From: Chloranthus sessilifolius
Lineage: Eukaryota; Streptophyta; Magnoliopsida; Chloranthales; Chloranthaceae
DNA length: 64,000 nt
Reading direction: 5' to 3'
Assembly (NCBI GenBank): GCA_021018995.1
Contig: CM037588.1
Coordinates: 151,175,725 to 151,239,724, forward strand
The notes beneath the pieces were generated by a model that saw only the letters and a list, made by a program, of their open reading frames with translations, had not been told where the DNA came from and did not search any database. Shown here piece by piece: positions 1-10,703 of the stretch. The position numbers and the translations under genes were made by a program. Numbering within the stretch: position 1 is the first letter of the stretch; every line of letters begins with the position of its first letter.

Positions 1-59
1 CAAGAGTTTCATAAAACTCAAGGGTCATAAGGGCTGCATGGGTCTTAGCCTTCACGCGG

Positions 60-440
60 ATTGAGAGAAGAATGACCTACGCAGGTGGTTATTTGCTTAA
101 GCGGAGAAAAGAAGACCAATGTTCGAAGAAGATGACTCACGCATATACCTGTGTGAGCCATTTTGAAAGAGACCCAGACATTGAGCGAAAAATTAAGAGA
201 GAAAAGAATGAAATGGAAAAGATTGAGATGACCTGTGTGAGTCATATTTCATGAGAAAAAAAGCAAGAGGGGGAAAAGAAAGGAGAAAAAGAACATTGAG
301 AGAGAAATGAGGAGAGAAAAAGAATGAGACGGCCCACACGTGTGACCTGCGTGAGCCATATTTAGAGAGAAAAAAGAGGACGAGAAAAGAGAGAAAGGGA
401 TGGCCCATGCAGGGGGTCTGCGTGGGCCGTAAGAGGAGAA
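60..440. repeat. Array of imperfect palindromes of the CACGCAGG/CCTGCGTG type
   Basis: Several spaced copies of an imperfect dyad word are visible: ACGCAGG near 80, GACTCACGCA with TGTGTGAGCCA near 134-160, GACCTGTGTGAGTCA near 229-244, GGCCCACACGTGTGACCTGC near 332-351, and GGCCCATGCAGG with CTGCGTGGGCC near 402-428. They are separated by purine-rich AGAGAGAAAAAG spacers. Its organisation resembles the palindrome arrays inside the chromovirus LTRs of this window, so it may be part of an LTR cut by the window edge. No coding function is supported. Confidence 0.55.
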
Positions 441-485
441 AAGTTACAGAAGATAGAGAGAAAAAGAATGGAGAGAAAGGAGGGA

Positions 486-794
486 CAAGTAAGAAAAGAC
501 ACGTGTCTTCTATTTTCTCTTATCCTTCATCCGGAAGAAAAGATACATTTTTGTGTCTTCTATTTTCTCCAATCATTTATTATATAATATTTGTGTATTC
601 AGAGATAAGATATCCATAGAACCTGTTGTAGATTTATTATATAATATTTAAAAGACACAAATAATTTGTGTATACTCTCTTCTCTTTTTACATTTACTTT
701 AGCAGAAATAGACAAAAAACTATTTGTGTCTATAATACAGATTTATATCTGCGACACAAATCTTTTAGGGTTTCTTGCATGAGTTTCTATTTAT

Positions 795-865
<71 letters not shown>

Positions 866-961
866 TTATTTTATCCAAAAAAGGACACAAATAATGTGTG
901 TATATCTATATCGATATATTTATTCAAGACAAAGACACAAAATTTTTGTGTCTAGAATGTG
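486..961. repeat. Cluster of GACACAAA...TTTGTGTC dyads
   Basis: The words GACACAAAT and TTTGTGTC recur in opposing orientation near 500-512 (ACACGTGTCT), 652-670, 715-738, 754-764, 882-905 and 932-953. The last pair, GACACAAAATTTTTGTGTC, is nearly perfect. The cluster flanks a TA microsatellite. It is a second palindromic-word array directly after the first. I see no gene here. Confidence 0.5.
797..862. repeat. (TA)n microsatellite
   Basis: An uninterrupted TA run of about 65 bp. It creates a spurious IYIYIY reading frame across 668-955 that is not a gene. Confidence 0.97.
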
Positions 962-2030
962 TGCCAATTATCCTGCAATTAATGAAATATGGTATCTCTA
1001 TTATAAACACGAAAAAATGAAAGTTATACATGCTAGCTTTTAGCAGTGAGAGGTCCACTTCAATAGATCAAGATCTATTAAAGTCAGTGATAGCCGAATA
1101 GCCCATAAATTTTGACAAAATTAAATGTCATTTAAATAGACTCGGTTTCTCTCATATTTACACAAATGTCAATTAATCTAAACAAATGTCTTAAAGATCA
1201 GACCGCCCGTTGAATCAGAGAGGGCATTGGTTCGGTGAGACCGAGTTGGACTGGATCAGTTTAAAATAAATAAATTATTATTTAAACATACATTTAATGT
1301 AATATAAGTTCGAAGTTTAACAAAGAATTCTAATCAAAATCAGTACGGATTAGGTATGTAATATTAATTCTTTGAAGAGTGGGTTTTGGGGAGAGAACAC
1401 CCGGCTCCCTCTTTATATCTCTCCCAAGAGTTTGTTATTAGGTGCTCCAGATATAATGAGTATTGTGGGTGGATCAATCTCTCTACATTAATCTCAAAAT
1501 ATGTGAAAATATTTTGTGAATTTAATTTTAAAATGTTAAAATAATGTTTTAATGGATTAGGGCTCTCAACTGTTTGGGAATCTCTCAAGGTTTGACGAAT
1601 TTTGTAGTGAGAGTTTGGCAAATTCACTGATCTTGCATGCCTAATATAAACTCTTCTGAATGAGGGTTCAGAGTTATCAAATTTTTGAAAGAGGGTAGTT
1701 TTTATGCAATTAACGTTTAGTGTATGTGGATTGGCTTTGAATCGGTGGAGAGACGAGTTTTATCACTTGTATGCCATGCGATTTTTTGAGATGAGTGACA
1801 TGATAGAAATTTTTGGAGATACGTAAGGAAATAAAGTATTAGAATGGGATTGGGATTCTTTTTTTCTATGATTTAAATTTAGGGGTAAATTAAGATCCTA
1901 TTTAGAGGTGTAGATTGTACTGAGGAAGGATAGATTTGTTCCTAAAGTGTGAAAACCCAAAATTGATAGATATATTTCACTTTTAATAGTAGAAAAGATA
2001 TGGAAGAGAGAAGAAAGAAGAACTTGTGTG
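962..2030. other. Intergenic AT-rich DNA, nothing recognised
   Basis: No open frame with recognisable protein similarity, RNA gene or structured repeat was seen. Short antisense frames here are AT-rich and look accidental. It may contain upstream exons of the gene fragment that follows. Confidence 0.5.
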
Positions 2031-2046
2031 GAAGTCATAAAACTAG

Positions 2047-3142
2047 GTCTTACTACCGATTCATCGATGTTTGCCACAACCAGGCACAGGTAACAATCCT
2101 GAAACCAAAGCAAATTGCTCAACCTGTCATGAAGCAGAAAATGCCAGTAGTTTGGCAGATTTGTTCGTGAAGATCACATACTCTGCATTATAATCCCATC
2201 TTCGTGTGCTTCCCCTTCGTTCATATCTTGTTTCTGCCACTAAAACTCGTTCATTGGGTTCGTTAGGGAATCTTGGTCATTTAATTTTAGTGATAACTTA
2301 TTGTGATATACTACAAAAAATGGCATGAACATATGCCCCTAAACCATTATGTTAATCGTCTACTCTTTTTTTCTTGTTTTTTTTGTTGGTGTGAATATCG
2401 CATTGATCCAACCACGCCTACTAAGGTGCAACTTCCATTACAATAGAGCATGCCTGTTCTCCCAACCGGTGCATTTATATATTCATCACCCCATTACAGT
2501 ACATCTGATGTTCTATTGTTTTTCTATGCCAACCAGAATGTTGTTGCTTCACTTGCTTCTGATAAAAATGTCTGGGAAGCTGTGATGAAAAATGAAAAGG
2601 TTATGGAATTCTACCAGTCGCAGCAGATAGGTAAGCGTCCATTCAACTGAATCTTGGCTCTGATTTTTTAATGGTGAAAACCAAAGTATTCATGAGTTCC
2701 ATTTTTGTACTCCACATTCAATGGTGTTTGAATAGTGGGCCCTACATTATGACACGTGTCGGGTACATAGTCCAATCACTGTTGATAAGGTATGTTGTCG
2801 GTTACCAAATCCGACTTTGCTCTTATTACAAATTTTCATTTGATTTCTGCGTTTTCCTCAGGTGCTCTCCCCGATGATGTGAATGTGGAAATGGGGTATG
2901 CTGAGACACACACCGAGGAAAGCAACATAAACATTTTAATGGAATTAATGAATAAAATCAAGATGAAAGTGGTTGAGGTGGTAAGTAATATATCAAATCT
3001 CTTTCAGAACGTCTTAGGAAATTTTACCCAGGAATCCAGCTCGACAGAAAGCAAGAGAAGCACTACCGAAACTGCAATTGGAGCTTCTTTCATGGCTTTG
3101 GCCATTGCAGTGATCATGGTGGTCTTAGTGAAGAGAGGATAG
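2047..3142 (+). CDS. 3' part of a plant gene encoding a protein with a C-terminal membrane anchor (function unknown)
   Basis: Three candidate exons join in frame. Candidate exon 2047-2089 ends ...HNQAQ at a CAG|GTAACA donor, phase 0. Exon 2537-2630 starts after AACCAG, encodes NVVASLASDKNVWEAVM and runs to AFYQSQQ-like residues, with a phase-1 donor AG|GTAAGC. The terminal exon 2862-3142 follows a TTTTCCTCAG acceptor and ends at TAG. The phases agree, giving introns of 447 and 231 nt. The last exon has a Ser/Thr-rich stretch and then a hydrophobic helix (GASFMALAIAVIMVVLV) followed by KRG, which reads as a single C-terminal transmembrane anchor. From memory, plant proteins of unknown function share the VASLASD..VW.AV segment just before such an anchor; I cannot give a family name. 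The first exon is weak because its acceptor lacks a pyrimidine tract. No start codon was found, so the gene begins further upstream or is a fragment. Confidence 0.6.
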
Positions 3143-3725
3143 ATGGATTTCATGCATCAAGAGTACAATGCAACTTGTAAGTAAATTTGCCGACATTTTG
3201 GAAAGAAACATACATATCACTCAAAACTTGTGTTGGCTCTGTTTTACTTTAATGATTAAAGTTGGTAGGTGGTTAAGAGGAGGTAAATTCTTTCGAGCAA
3301 AGAAACATATATATTTAGATAAACGCACTTGATTTGGCTTCAAGGGAAATAAGGGGGGACTCTTACGCAGCAAATAAAACGCCGAGATTTCCGTTGTTTG
3401 GAAGCGACTTAAGGGCCAGAATACAAAATACAATTTTTACGCTTATTAAAGACTTCAAGAGTTCGAGGGTATCTCTCGGCATTCAATTTGCCGAAACCTC
3501 GAAAATATAAGAGTGGAGAAGAAAAAGATAAAGAGTATGACTCTTTTCACTCGTTTATTAGTAAATATAATACAATTTTTTCACAGACGAAAACCATTGA
3601 CTAATTTAAATTAGACGATGGAGATTGTTTTTTTGTTTCAATCTTTCTCATGATAGATCTTAAAATCATGACGCCCCTATCAAACGGTTAGATGTCGATT
3701 TTAAATGGCACACATCCCCAAAAAT
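3143..3725. other. 3' flank of the preceding gene, no further gene seen
   Basis: AT-rich sequence with no supported coding or structured feature; probably includes the 3' UTR of the upstream exon. No convincing polyadenylation signal could be assigned. Confidence 0.5.
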
Positions 3726-6089
3726 TAGAGGAGCCACCTTATGACTTGGGTGGTCAATTGACCACCCAAACTTTCAAAAAATTTGTTATTAAGCTTTAGG
3801 GGTCTTAATTTATATTTGTGGATTCTTATCCATCCAAAATTTTATTAACCACCTAAAATCTTCAAACAATCTTTTTTATTGTATTTATTTTTATAACAAA
3901 TATTTATTCTTCGATTTTTTAAACTAAATCTTACAATTTTGGCCTATTTTTAGGTTGGTACGGACTTATTTTAAGAACGATTTATATCACAAGAGGCTCC
4001 ACTTTGATGTAGAGTTACATACTCACATATATGGTATATATGTTCTAGTATAATTAATTAAAAAAAAAAAAAAGCAATTTAATGCACATAATAAGGTTTG
4101 AACTTAGAACCTCCACAAAGCACTAAGTCAACTTAGAACCTAACCTTCACAAAACACTAAGTCAACCACTACAACAATTCAATAAGAGCAAAAAAAACTT
4201 ATTACGTATATAATTTTTTGGTCATTTTTTAAAATCATATGTATGATATTGCAGCTGTTTTCTAGTTTGGATGATGTTTTATGGAATTATGACTATTTTT
4301 TTATTAGGATATGTTATTTTCCTATAATTTTTTACATATGTATCCAAACACATGATTTGATTATTCCTGCATTTTCCTAATTAGCAATGTGGTTATCCAA
4401 ACGATAAAAAACAAAGGAAAACAAAAGAATCTCATAATTTCCTACAACTTAAGTATCCATGAGAATATAGGAATATTAATTTACTTTCCTACATTTCCCC
4501 TGTTTTTATCCAAACATGCCTTGACTACCTTGAATCGCATGATAGAGATGATATATTGATATCACATCGCTTGATTTGATATCGAATCTTATATTTTAAA
4601 AAAGATCAACTATTTCTCCAACATTACAAAATTTATCTCAAAAATTTCATTAATAGTTTTGGCTGACCCCAATTCCAGGGGCATAGCACAAATCATTTTT
4701 CGGGAAAATAAAAAATAAAAACGGATCTATGCCGATAGAACTTAAATTCCCTCATAGTCAGGGCTCAGGCTTAAGGCTGATCAAGTACAAATGTAATGGT
4801 TGGTTTTGACCAGTAACGGGAAAAATTCTTTGACTTCCTTCTCTCTCTGTTGACCTGTTGGGTTGGGTTGAGTATGAAGCATCTGAAACTGTTAAATTAT
4901 ATGATAGAGGTCGAGTTTTGTATCCATCCTTTTTCAGTGTAAATATTTATACCTTGGCCTTCAAATCAGACGGCTTAAATAATATTTTCGCATGACACAA
5001 ACCTCCAAAATACCCGTGTCTTTCTTTTAAACTATGCATGGAGGGCCCACTTATTATGTGCAAGTAATGGCTCCTAAAGTTTGTACCTATTTGCTGAAAG
5101 CACCAATGTATTGAAAGCCCTGTTAGCGCTTATCATTAAGTCTGGCACTTTCAGTAAACATAAGAAGTTCACTTATATGATTGAGAGCTTATGTAAGGAC
5201 GAAAAAATGACTAGCTAAAAACATATTTAATAGAGGTGGAGTTAAAAAAAATTTATAGGGTGGTCATCTAATCAATTAATATTATAAAATTGTATAATTT
5301 TTTTTTCTAATCAAACACTGAAAAAAAGAAAATATATACAAATGAAACTAGATACGAAATAAAAGAAAATCATATATATATTGATTAGGCCGTTCCAATA
5401 AAATTAGTCTAATTCAAAATTTCATCGAAGAATGACTACGAGGTAGTAACATCCTCGTCGTCATCCTCCAAAGAGTAGGATGATGTGGCAGTATGTTGTA
5501 GAGAGCCTGTGAGACTATCGAAGCTATTGAACATATCTCGATGATGAACGGGAAGACCTGACATTTTTTTATTTAATAATTTTGATGCTTTTTTAAAAAT
5601 TCTATATATATCAAGTTTTTTTTGCTCTTTACATGTCTTAGTGAATTGCTCTAGTGGTAGACTTAGTGTTTTGTGAAGGTTAGATTCTAAGTTCAAACCT
5701 TGTTATGTGTAATAAATTACTTAATTTTTTAAAGTAATTATACTAGAGCTTATACACCATAAATGTGAGTATGTAGCTCTACAACATAGTGGAGCCCGTG
5801 TGAGAGAAATCTCTCCAAAAATAAGTCCGAGCACAAGGAGGGGAGCTAAAAAATAGGCCAAAATTGTGAGATTTAGTTAAAAAAATAAAGAAAATATATT
5901 TGTTATGAAAACAAATACCATAAAAAAGTTTGTTTGAAGATTTTAAATAATTTTGAATGGTCAATATAATTTTTGATGGATGAGAATCCACTAATATAAA
6001 TTAAGACACCTAAAGCTTAATAACAAATTTTTAGAAAGTTTGGGTGGTCAATTGACCATCTAAGTCATAACGTGGCTCCGCCCCTATAG
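3726..6089. mobile_element. Foldback-type DNA transposon with ~480-bp inverted arms
   Basis: The left arm (3726-4205) and right arm (5605-6089) are imperfect reverse complements. Anchor words include GGTCAATTGACCACCCAAA on the left against TTTGGGTGGTCAATTGACC on the right, and matching blocks for GCTTTAGG, CATCCAAAATT, TTGGCCTATTTTT, CTTCACAAAACACTAAGTC and AAAAAAAACTT. The outer right end reads, inverted, TAGGGGCGGAGCCACGTTA; the left end is degraded (TTAGAGGAGCCACCTTA). A GGGGCGGAGCC-type end is common among plant DNA transposons, probably hAT-like. Possible flanking duplication: AAAAATT against AAAATT, not clean. The interior (4206-5604) has no transposase that I can recognise. A minus frame at 5436-5696 (86 aa) starts in the right arm and is unassigned. 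A small inner MITE may lie at about 4262-4525 (TTTGGATGATG ... ATCCAAACATG), and 4845-5075 carries a copy of the dispersed repeat also found near 36.1 and 60.3 kb. Confidence 0.8.
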
Positions 6090-6206
6090 AAAATTGCATG
6101 GTAAGAGTGGCGCTTTTAAGCTTGATGTGCACGGGTCACTTCTTGTTCTTGGTACACGTGGCATGTAATTTTATCAAGTGTACGTGTGATTTGATATGGG
6201 CTTAAT

Positions 6207-7976
6207 CAAGGCCGGCCTTGGACCAAAGCCACCCAGGCGGCTGCCTTGGGCTCCCAATTTTCAGGGGCCCCCAAATCAAAATCTCCTTTTAGAAACTAAG
6301 TTTATATATATATATATAAAGGGCTCCAACTCAGCGGTAGCACCTCTCTCTCTCGGACCCTCGGTCTCTCAAGTCTCAAAACCCTGTCCTCTCTCCAAAC
6401 TGATCAAACCCTGCCTCTCCTCTCTCAGTCTCACTCTCTCCAAGACTCTAAGTCTCCATCAAACCTCATGCTCATAGGTTTCAAAGGTTGTTTTATCAAA
6501 TACTCAGAAGAATCCTAATCCAATAGATTTTCCAACAAAGGTTAGGTTTTTTTCTTGTATCAATATACTCAGCAATACATATTTCTTATTTTACATTTTA
6601 ATCTTTAAATCCATTGACTTGAGTTGTTCTTTATATCTTGGAACTGGGTTTTTGTTTAGTTAATTGTGATTTTCTTCTTATTTGAATATAATCAACTCTA
6701 CTTGTTTGATTGTTTCTTCTTTTTATATTTTGTTTTATAAATTTACTGCAACCATCAATTCTTCGTGACTCTCTTTTTATAAAAGATTTACTTTCTTCCC
6801 TAAAATAAAAGGATTAATGAAATATACTTGTATTTAAAACAAAATAGGTAAGATGGGGGAAAAACTCATTCACTTTTTTAGTGTAATGCAAATTTAAGGG
6901 AAGTAACTGACTGTCATAATCTTTTTTATCGTCACAACTCTCTAACCCCTCTTTAATGCCCATTTAAATTCAATCCATAAAACACAAAATGCATTGTCCT
7001 TCTTCAATTCAATTTTCTTTAATGCATTGAATCTTCTTATACTCTTTTTTTGTCCCTTATATTAATCTAAATACCTTAACCCACCCTTTATTTACAGCGA
7101 ATTGAAAGTTATACTCTTTCATAATATGGTTTAAGGCTATTGTGGAAAACGTATATCTATAGTAGATAATCAATCAGCATTTGATTATTGTCATTATTAT
7201 ATGTTTTCTTTGGTAGATGTAATTAAGATAATAATGATATCTAAACAGATACATTGGTGTCCTTTGATGATGAGGACACAAACAATTATAACAACAGCTA
7301 AACCAATTTTATCAATTGTGAAATCAGATCTGGTCTATAAATGAACAAAAATCAAGGACACAATTTTTAAACAGGGATGGATCTTTGCTTTGGCTAAGCA
7401 CTATATGAATGAATTTGGGTTGTCGAAAGTCTTGTATATTAACTTTTATGTTTATATTAACAATGGAAACTTGTCCGCAATAACCAAGATGACTCTTTTA
7501 ACTTTCTAGAGAGAAACGACAATGGTGGATAAAATTCTGATACTAAGTTTGCGATGGCATTGGAAAGTCTAGTGATTTGAATGGAATAAAAACATTGGCG
7601 AGACTCGATAGTAGTGGATTGTTGGGGCTAAAATATATAGTATGCTAATTTAAATAAGGTTACCCCTCCACTTTCTTAGTTTGCAACATGGTACGTTTTT
7701 AAGATCCATCCACTTTCTTAGTTTGCAACATTTTCTAAGATCTTACGAAATTAAGAGATGCTCTCTTCTTTTTGTATTGTATTTTCTTTTAATATTTATT
7801 TGTTTTAAATTCTTACTTACATTTTCAAATTATATATAGTAAGATAGAATATGAGTATTATTTTATTTGTAAAAAAAAAATTATAGTTAATTTCTTTTAT
7901 ATTATAAAATAATATGAAACAGGGGCCTCATTTTAGGAACTCGCCTTGGACCCCCAAAATGTCATGACTGACCCTG
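6207..7976. mobile_element. hAT-like transposon remnant, 1.77 kb
   Basis: The left end CAAGGCCGGCCTTGGACC and the inverted right end CAGGGTCAGTCATGAC are degenerate inverted termini; inside each lies a matching GGGGGCCC/GGGGCCTC block (around 6265 and 7922). Flanking octamers GGCTTAAT (6199-6206) and GGTTCAAT (7977-7984) match 6 of 8, consistent with an old 8-bp hAT duplication. The first 300 bp is pyrimidine-rich with CTCTCTC blocks, like a 5' UTR of a transposase gene, but no transposase frame survives. Interior 6540-7640 is AT-rich and non-coding by eye. A deleted or decayed autonomous element is the likeliest reading. Confidence 0.65.
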
Positions 7977-7984
7977 GGTTCAAT

Positions 7985-8336
7985 ATGGACCCAATGTAAC
8001 AAATATATCGGATTCGTATTGGCAAAACTAGTTAATATTAAAGCAATTTCTTCTTTATTTCTAAAATATTAAATATATATAAAATAATAAAAGAACTTGC
8101 CCAAACGGCGTTTTCGGTATTATATCTTATTCATATTCGATGTTTATTTGATATATATCCGATATGGGCCGATATTTGACCTTATTGATCCGATTTTTCC
8201 ACCTTCACAAATCAGGGTGTATACCATGTGGGATGAGGCCTAATCCGATACATATCAACCGATATGTATCGGATATGGATGATATTTAAAATCGCATGTA
8301 ACATAAAGCGTTGTGGTTGACGCCGGAGCGGTTCAC
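7985..8336. repeat. Degenerate GATATGTATCGG-word repeat, part of a dispersed family
   Basis: The words GATATATATCCGATATGGGC, CCGATATTTGACC, CCGATACATATC and CCGATATGTATCGGATATGG recur in both orientations between about 8135 and 8305. The same vocabulary appears at 10021-10180, 31400-31835 and 34900-35154; in the last the element has clean ends and a target duplication. This copy is probably an older relative without clear termini. Confidence 0.5.
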
Positions 8337-8480
8337 CTAGAGCTGTCAATGGGCCTTGCCGGGCCGGGATTTTGCATTACTTTGGCCCTTGCCCTAGGCG
8401 GGCCTTAATATGATCGGCCCTAATCCTAGCGGGCTTTAACATGATTGGCCAGGCTTTAGGCTTTTGAATATTATTAATAA
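8337..8480. mobile_element. Terminal fragment of a GGGCCGGGC-type (hAT-like) element
   Basis: Sequence starting CTAGAGCTGTCAATGGGCC and continuing with GGGCCGGGAT, GGCGGGCC and GCGGGCTT words. This vocabulary is typical of plant hAT ends; a related piece in opposite orientation lies at 27198-27355 and ends CCCTTTGACAGTGCTG. No matching second end was found locally. Confidence 0.45.
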
Positions 8481-8617
8481 TTTTAAATATAAAATATGAA
8501 AGAAAGATAGCTCTATTTTTAAATTTATCCAATGAACCTTCTAATCTCTATTTACTAAGAATGATCTGAAGGGTAGAAGGTATATTTGATAAAAAATATA
8601 TATATAATAAATGTTAA

Positions 8618-8620
<3 letters not shown>

Positions 8621-8690
<70 letters not shown>
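8621..8690. repeat. (TA)n microsatellite
   Basis: About 65 bp of TA repeat immediately left of the MITE at 8691. A shorter TA run follows the MITE at 9063-9077. Confidence 0.95.
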
Positions 8691-8692
<2 letters not shown>

Positions 8693-9062
8693 GATTCGTC
8701 CTCTATGGGAGGATGGTCACTGTCCTCCAACCTTCCACGTAGAGCTCCACGTGACACCCAAAATACTTGTTCGATGTCACGTGGACCTTGGGTGCATTGC
8801 TTAGATCATCTATGAAAAAAAAATTAAAAACTCATCTCCATCATATATTTTTTGAATCGTGAAATGTGGATCAATGAAAATCATCAAACTTTGACTTGTG
8901 GGTTTAAAAAATAAATTATGAATTATTTTTTTTTAATATTAATCTAAACTGTTCACCTGTGCTACACGTGGCACCCAAAAAGTGTTTTGGGTGCTACGTG
9001 GAGCTCCACGTGAATCTTGGAGAACGGTCACCGTCCTCCATTGGAGGACCTAACCGACTCCC
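8691..9062. mobile_element. MITE with ~75-bp terminal inverted repeats, inserted in a TA microsatellite
   Basis: Left arm GGGATTCGTCCTCTATGGGA and onward (8691-8765) pairs with the inverted right arm GGGAGTCGGTTAGGTCCTCC (to 9062). Shared inner words are GGACGGTGACCGT-like, GAGCTCCACGTG and CACCCAAAA. The middle is AT-rich and non-coding. Both sides are TA repeats, so the target duplication is TA or is hidden in the microsatellite. Confidence 0.85.
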
Positions 9063-9077
9063 TATATATATATATAT

Positions 9078-9222
9078 CACTTTAAAAATATTTTAAAAGT
9101 TTAACCCTAATTAGTAAAGTAAGCCCCATGCCACCCATAACTTCACAAAAAATGCGTTACGTATCGCGCCCATATCAATTGGCGTGGAGATATCTTTATG
9201 CCCGAACGCATTTTCCCCATTC

Positions 9223-9225
<3 letters not shown>
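9078..9225. repeat. Copy 1 of a local repeat that abuts a TA tract
   Basis: Words from ACTTTAAAAATATTTTAAAA, through AGTAAAGTAAGCCCCATGCC and CCACCCATAACTT, to GGCGTGGAGATATC and GAACGCATTTTCCCC. The first half recurs at 9932-10020 and the second half, diverged, at 22192-22255. The second copy was therefore split by the insertions now lying between 10021 and 22191. Confidence 0.7.

Positions 9226-9276
<51 letters not shown>
9222..9276. repeat. (TA)n microsatellite
   Basis: A TA run of about 50 bp; the apparent IYIYIY frame on the minus strand is spurious. Confidence 0.95.
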
Positions 9277-9279
<3 letters not shown>

Positions 9280-9299
9280 TTTTCATTCTTGACCATTTA

Positions 9300-9899
9300 A
9301 GAAGTCTTTTTAAGAAATTGTTAGACTTACTTTTTCAGGTATATTTTATTCAAAAAATGTGAGCGCCTGATAGCGAAGCGTTAACACCTCGGCAGCGAAG
9401 CGCTAGTACACTAATAGCAAGGCGCTCCTTGGCGCCAGCGCCAGGGTGTCGACACCTCTATATCGAGCTGTCAGCGCTTCTCTAAAAAAAAATAAATAGG
9501 GCATTGGCACCTCGTTTCAGGGGCATCAGCACCTCTATATCAAAGTGTTCGCACTTCAATAAAAAAAATAAAAAAATTAGCGAAGCGCTGAGGCGCCAGC
9601 GCTTCGATAAAAAAATAAAATAACATAAAAAAATTTAGCGAGCCGTCGGTGCCCCTAAAACGAGGTGTCGGCACCTTTGTGCTGGCACCCTGGCATCGAG
9701 GTGCTAGCTCTTAGCTCTTTGCCAGCGGGGTGCTAGAGCCTCACTATCGAGGTGCCAACGCCTCGTTTTCGAGGTGTCGGCGCTTCGTTGCCGAGGTGCT
9801 AGCGCTTTTCTACCAGGCAACCACATTTTTTGAGTAAAATATATTTGAAAAAGTAAGTCTGAAACTTTCTTGAAAAAATAGAAAGAAGAAAGAGACTTT
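9300..9899. mobile_element. Inverted-repeat element filled with GCGAAGCGC/GAGGTGTCGGC words
   Basis: The left arm (TTAGACTTACTTTTTCAGG, TATTTTATTCAAAAAATGTG, about 9300-9368) pairs with the right arm (CACATTTTTTGAGTAAAATA, GAAAAAGTAAGTCTGAAAC, about 9813-9899). The interior is unusually GC-rich for the neighbourhood and consists of permuted words AGCGAAGCGC, CAGCGCTTCG, GGCGCCAGCG and GAGGTGTCGGC. No transposase. Superfamily unknown; ends and target duplication are not resolved. Confidence 0.7.
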
Positions 9900-9931
9900 A
9901 AAACAGTTAAGAGTGACGAATGAAAGGGTAT

Positions 9932-10020
9932 TTAACTTTTAAAATATTTTAAAAGTGTAATCCTAGTTAGTAAAGTGGGCCCCATGCCACCCATCACTTG
10001 ACAAAAAGGGTACTACGTGT
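9932..10020. repeat. Copy 2, left half, of the local repeat at 9078
   Basis: It matches 9078-9160 (ATATTTTAAAAGTGTAA, AGTAAAGTGGGCCCCATGCC, CCACCCATCACTTGAC) and stops at CTACGTGT, the 8-bp duplication of the following MITE. Its right half resumes at 22192. Confidence 0.7.
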
Positions 10021-10175
10021 AAGGTGTCAAATCGGGCATCGATTCGAGTATCGATTTGCCCGAGGCCGATACGAATCAGTTGATACGTATCGACCAATTT
10101 TTTTTTATTTAAAAATTAACATCTCGGTTGAAACCGAGATGTATCGGTCGCTTCCCAATATGTATCGGCAATACC

Positions 10176-10180
10176 GATAT
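10176..10180. other. Target site duplication GATAT, left side of element 1
   Basis: GATAT immediately precedes the LTR start TGTGACAG and is repeated directly after the distal LTR end TTGTTACA at 22155-22159. A perfect 5-bp duplication fits Ty3/gypsy integration. Confidence 0.93.
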
Positions 10181-10595
10181 TGTGACAGCCCCGAATTTCT
10201 GTGCTCAGAAATCCGTGCCATCAGGATCATGCTCTGGATGATCCCCAGGACAAATCACACAATATCTGTATATAAAGCGGAATTATACAGATACAATCCC
10301 ACAGCGGCAAGTAGAGTCATCAAATGAATCAATCTAAAAGTAAGAACAATAGAGAAACCTTCATTTATAAAGGTAGAAAGTATACATCCTCAAAAAGGAA
10401 CCAAAAAGAACCATCGGTGACAGACATCCATCACCCAAACAATGGTTCCTAATGATGGTTCCGATAGAATGTATAATAACACTATAAAAGAAATAAAATG
10501 TCTACAAAAATTAATACAAAAGTGGCCACCAGGCACACATAATCCAAAGTCTCCAACAAACATACAATCCCAAAAATGTCTAAGCTATACCCAGT

Positions 10596-10703
10596 CTATG
10601 GGTAAAAGTCACATTGGGCTCTCTCCTCGTCCTCAACCTCAGCCTCAGGATCAGGCTGATAGTCTAGGTCGCTCTCAGAACCGGGAGTCACCGCCTCAGA
10701 ACC
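10596..10703 (-). CDS. Putative acidic mini-ORF within the LTR of element 1 (copy in the 3' LTR)
   Basis: A 35-codon open stretch beginning GSEAVTP, with core SDLDYQPDPEAEVEDEER and a TAG stop. It follows a pyrimidine-containing ACATTTAG that could be a 3' splice site, and the preceding words GATGTAGCTCAC are shared with the LTRs at 41.7 and 51.8 kb. The same SD.DY.P..E pattern lies at the equivalent LTR position in the solo LTR and in element 2. The copy in the 5' LTR (near 20140-20240) is disrupted by small indels. There is no start codon of its own; it would have to be spliced to an upstream exon. Function unknown. Confidence 0.4.
   Translation of the reverse strand, partial: GSEAVTPGSESDLDYQPDPEAEVEDEERAQCDFYP

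Noticed and set aside
668-955. 95-residue frame with a long IYIYIY run
   Set aside because: It is a translation of the TA microsatellite. The same applies to frames at 9111-9296, 22134-22437 and 49722-49958.
1364-1627. 87-residue minus frame
   Set aside because: No recognisable pattern and typical of chance frames in AT-rich DNA.
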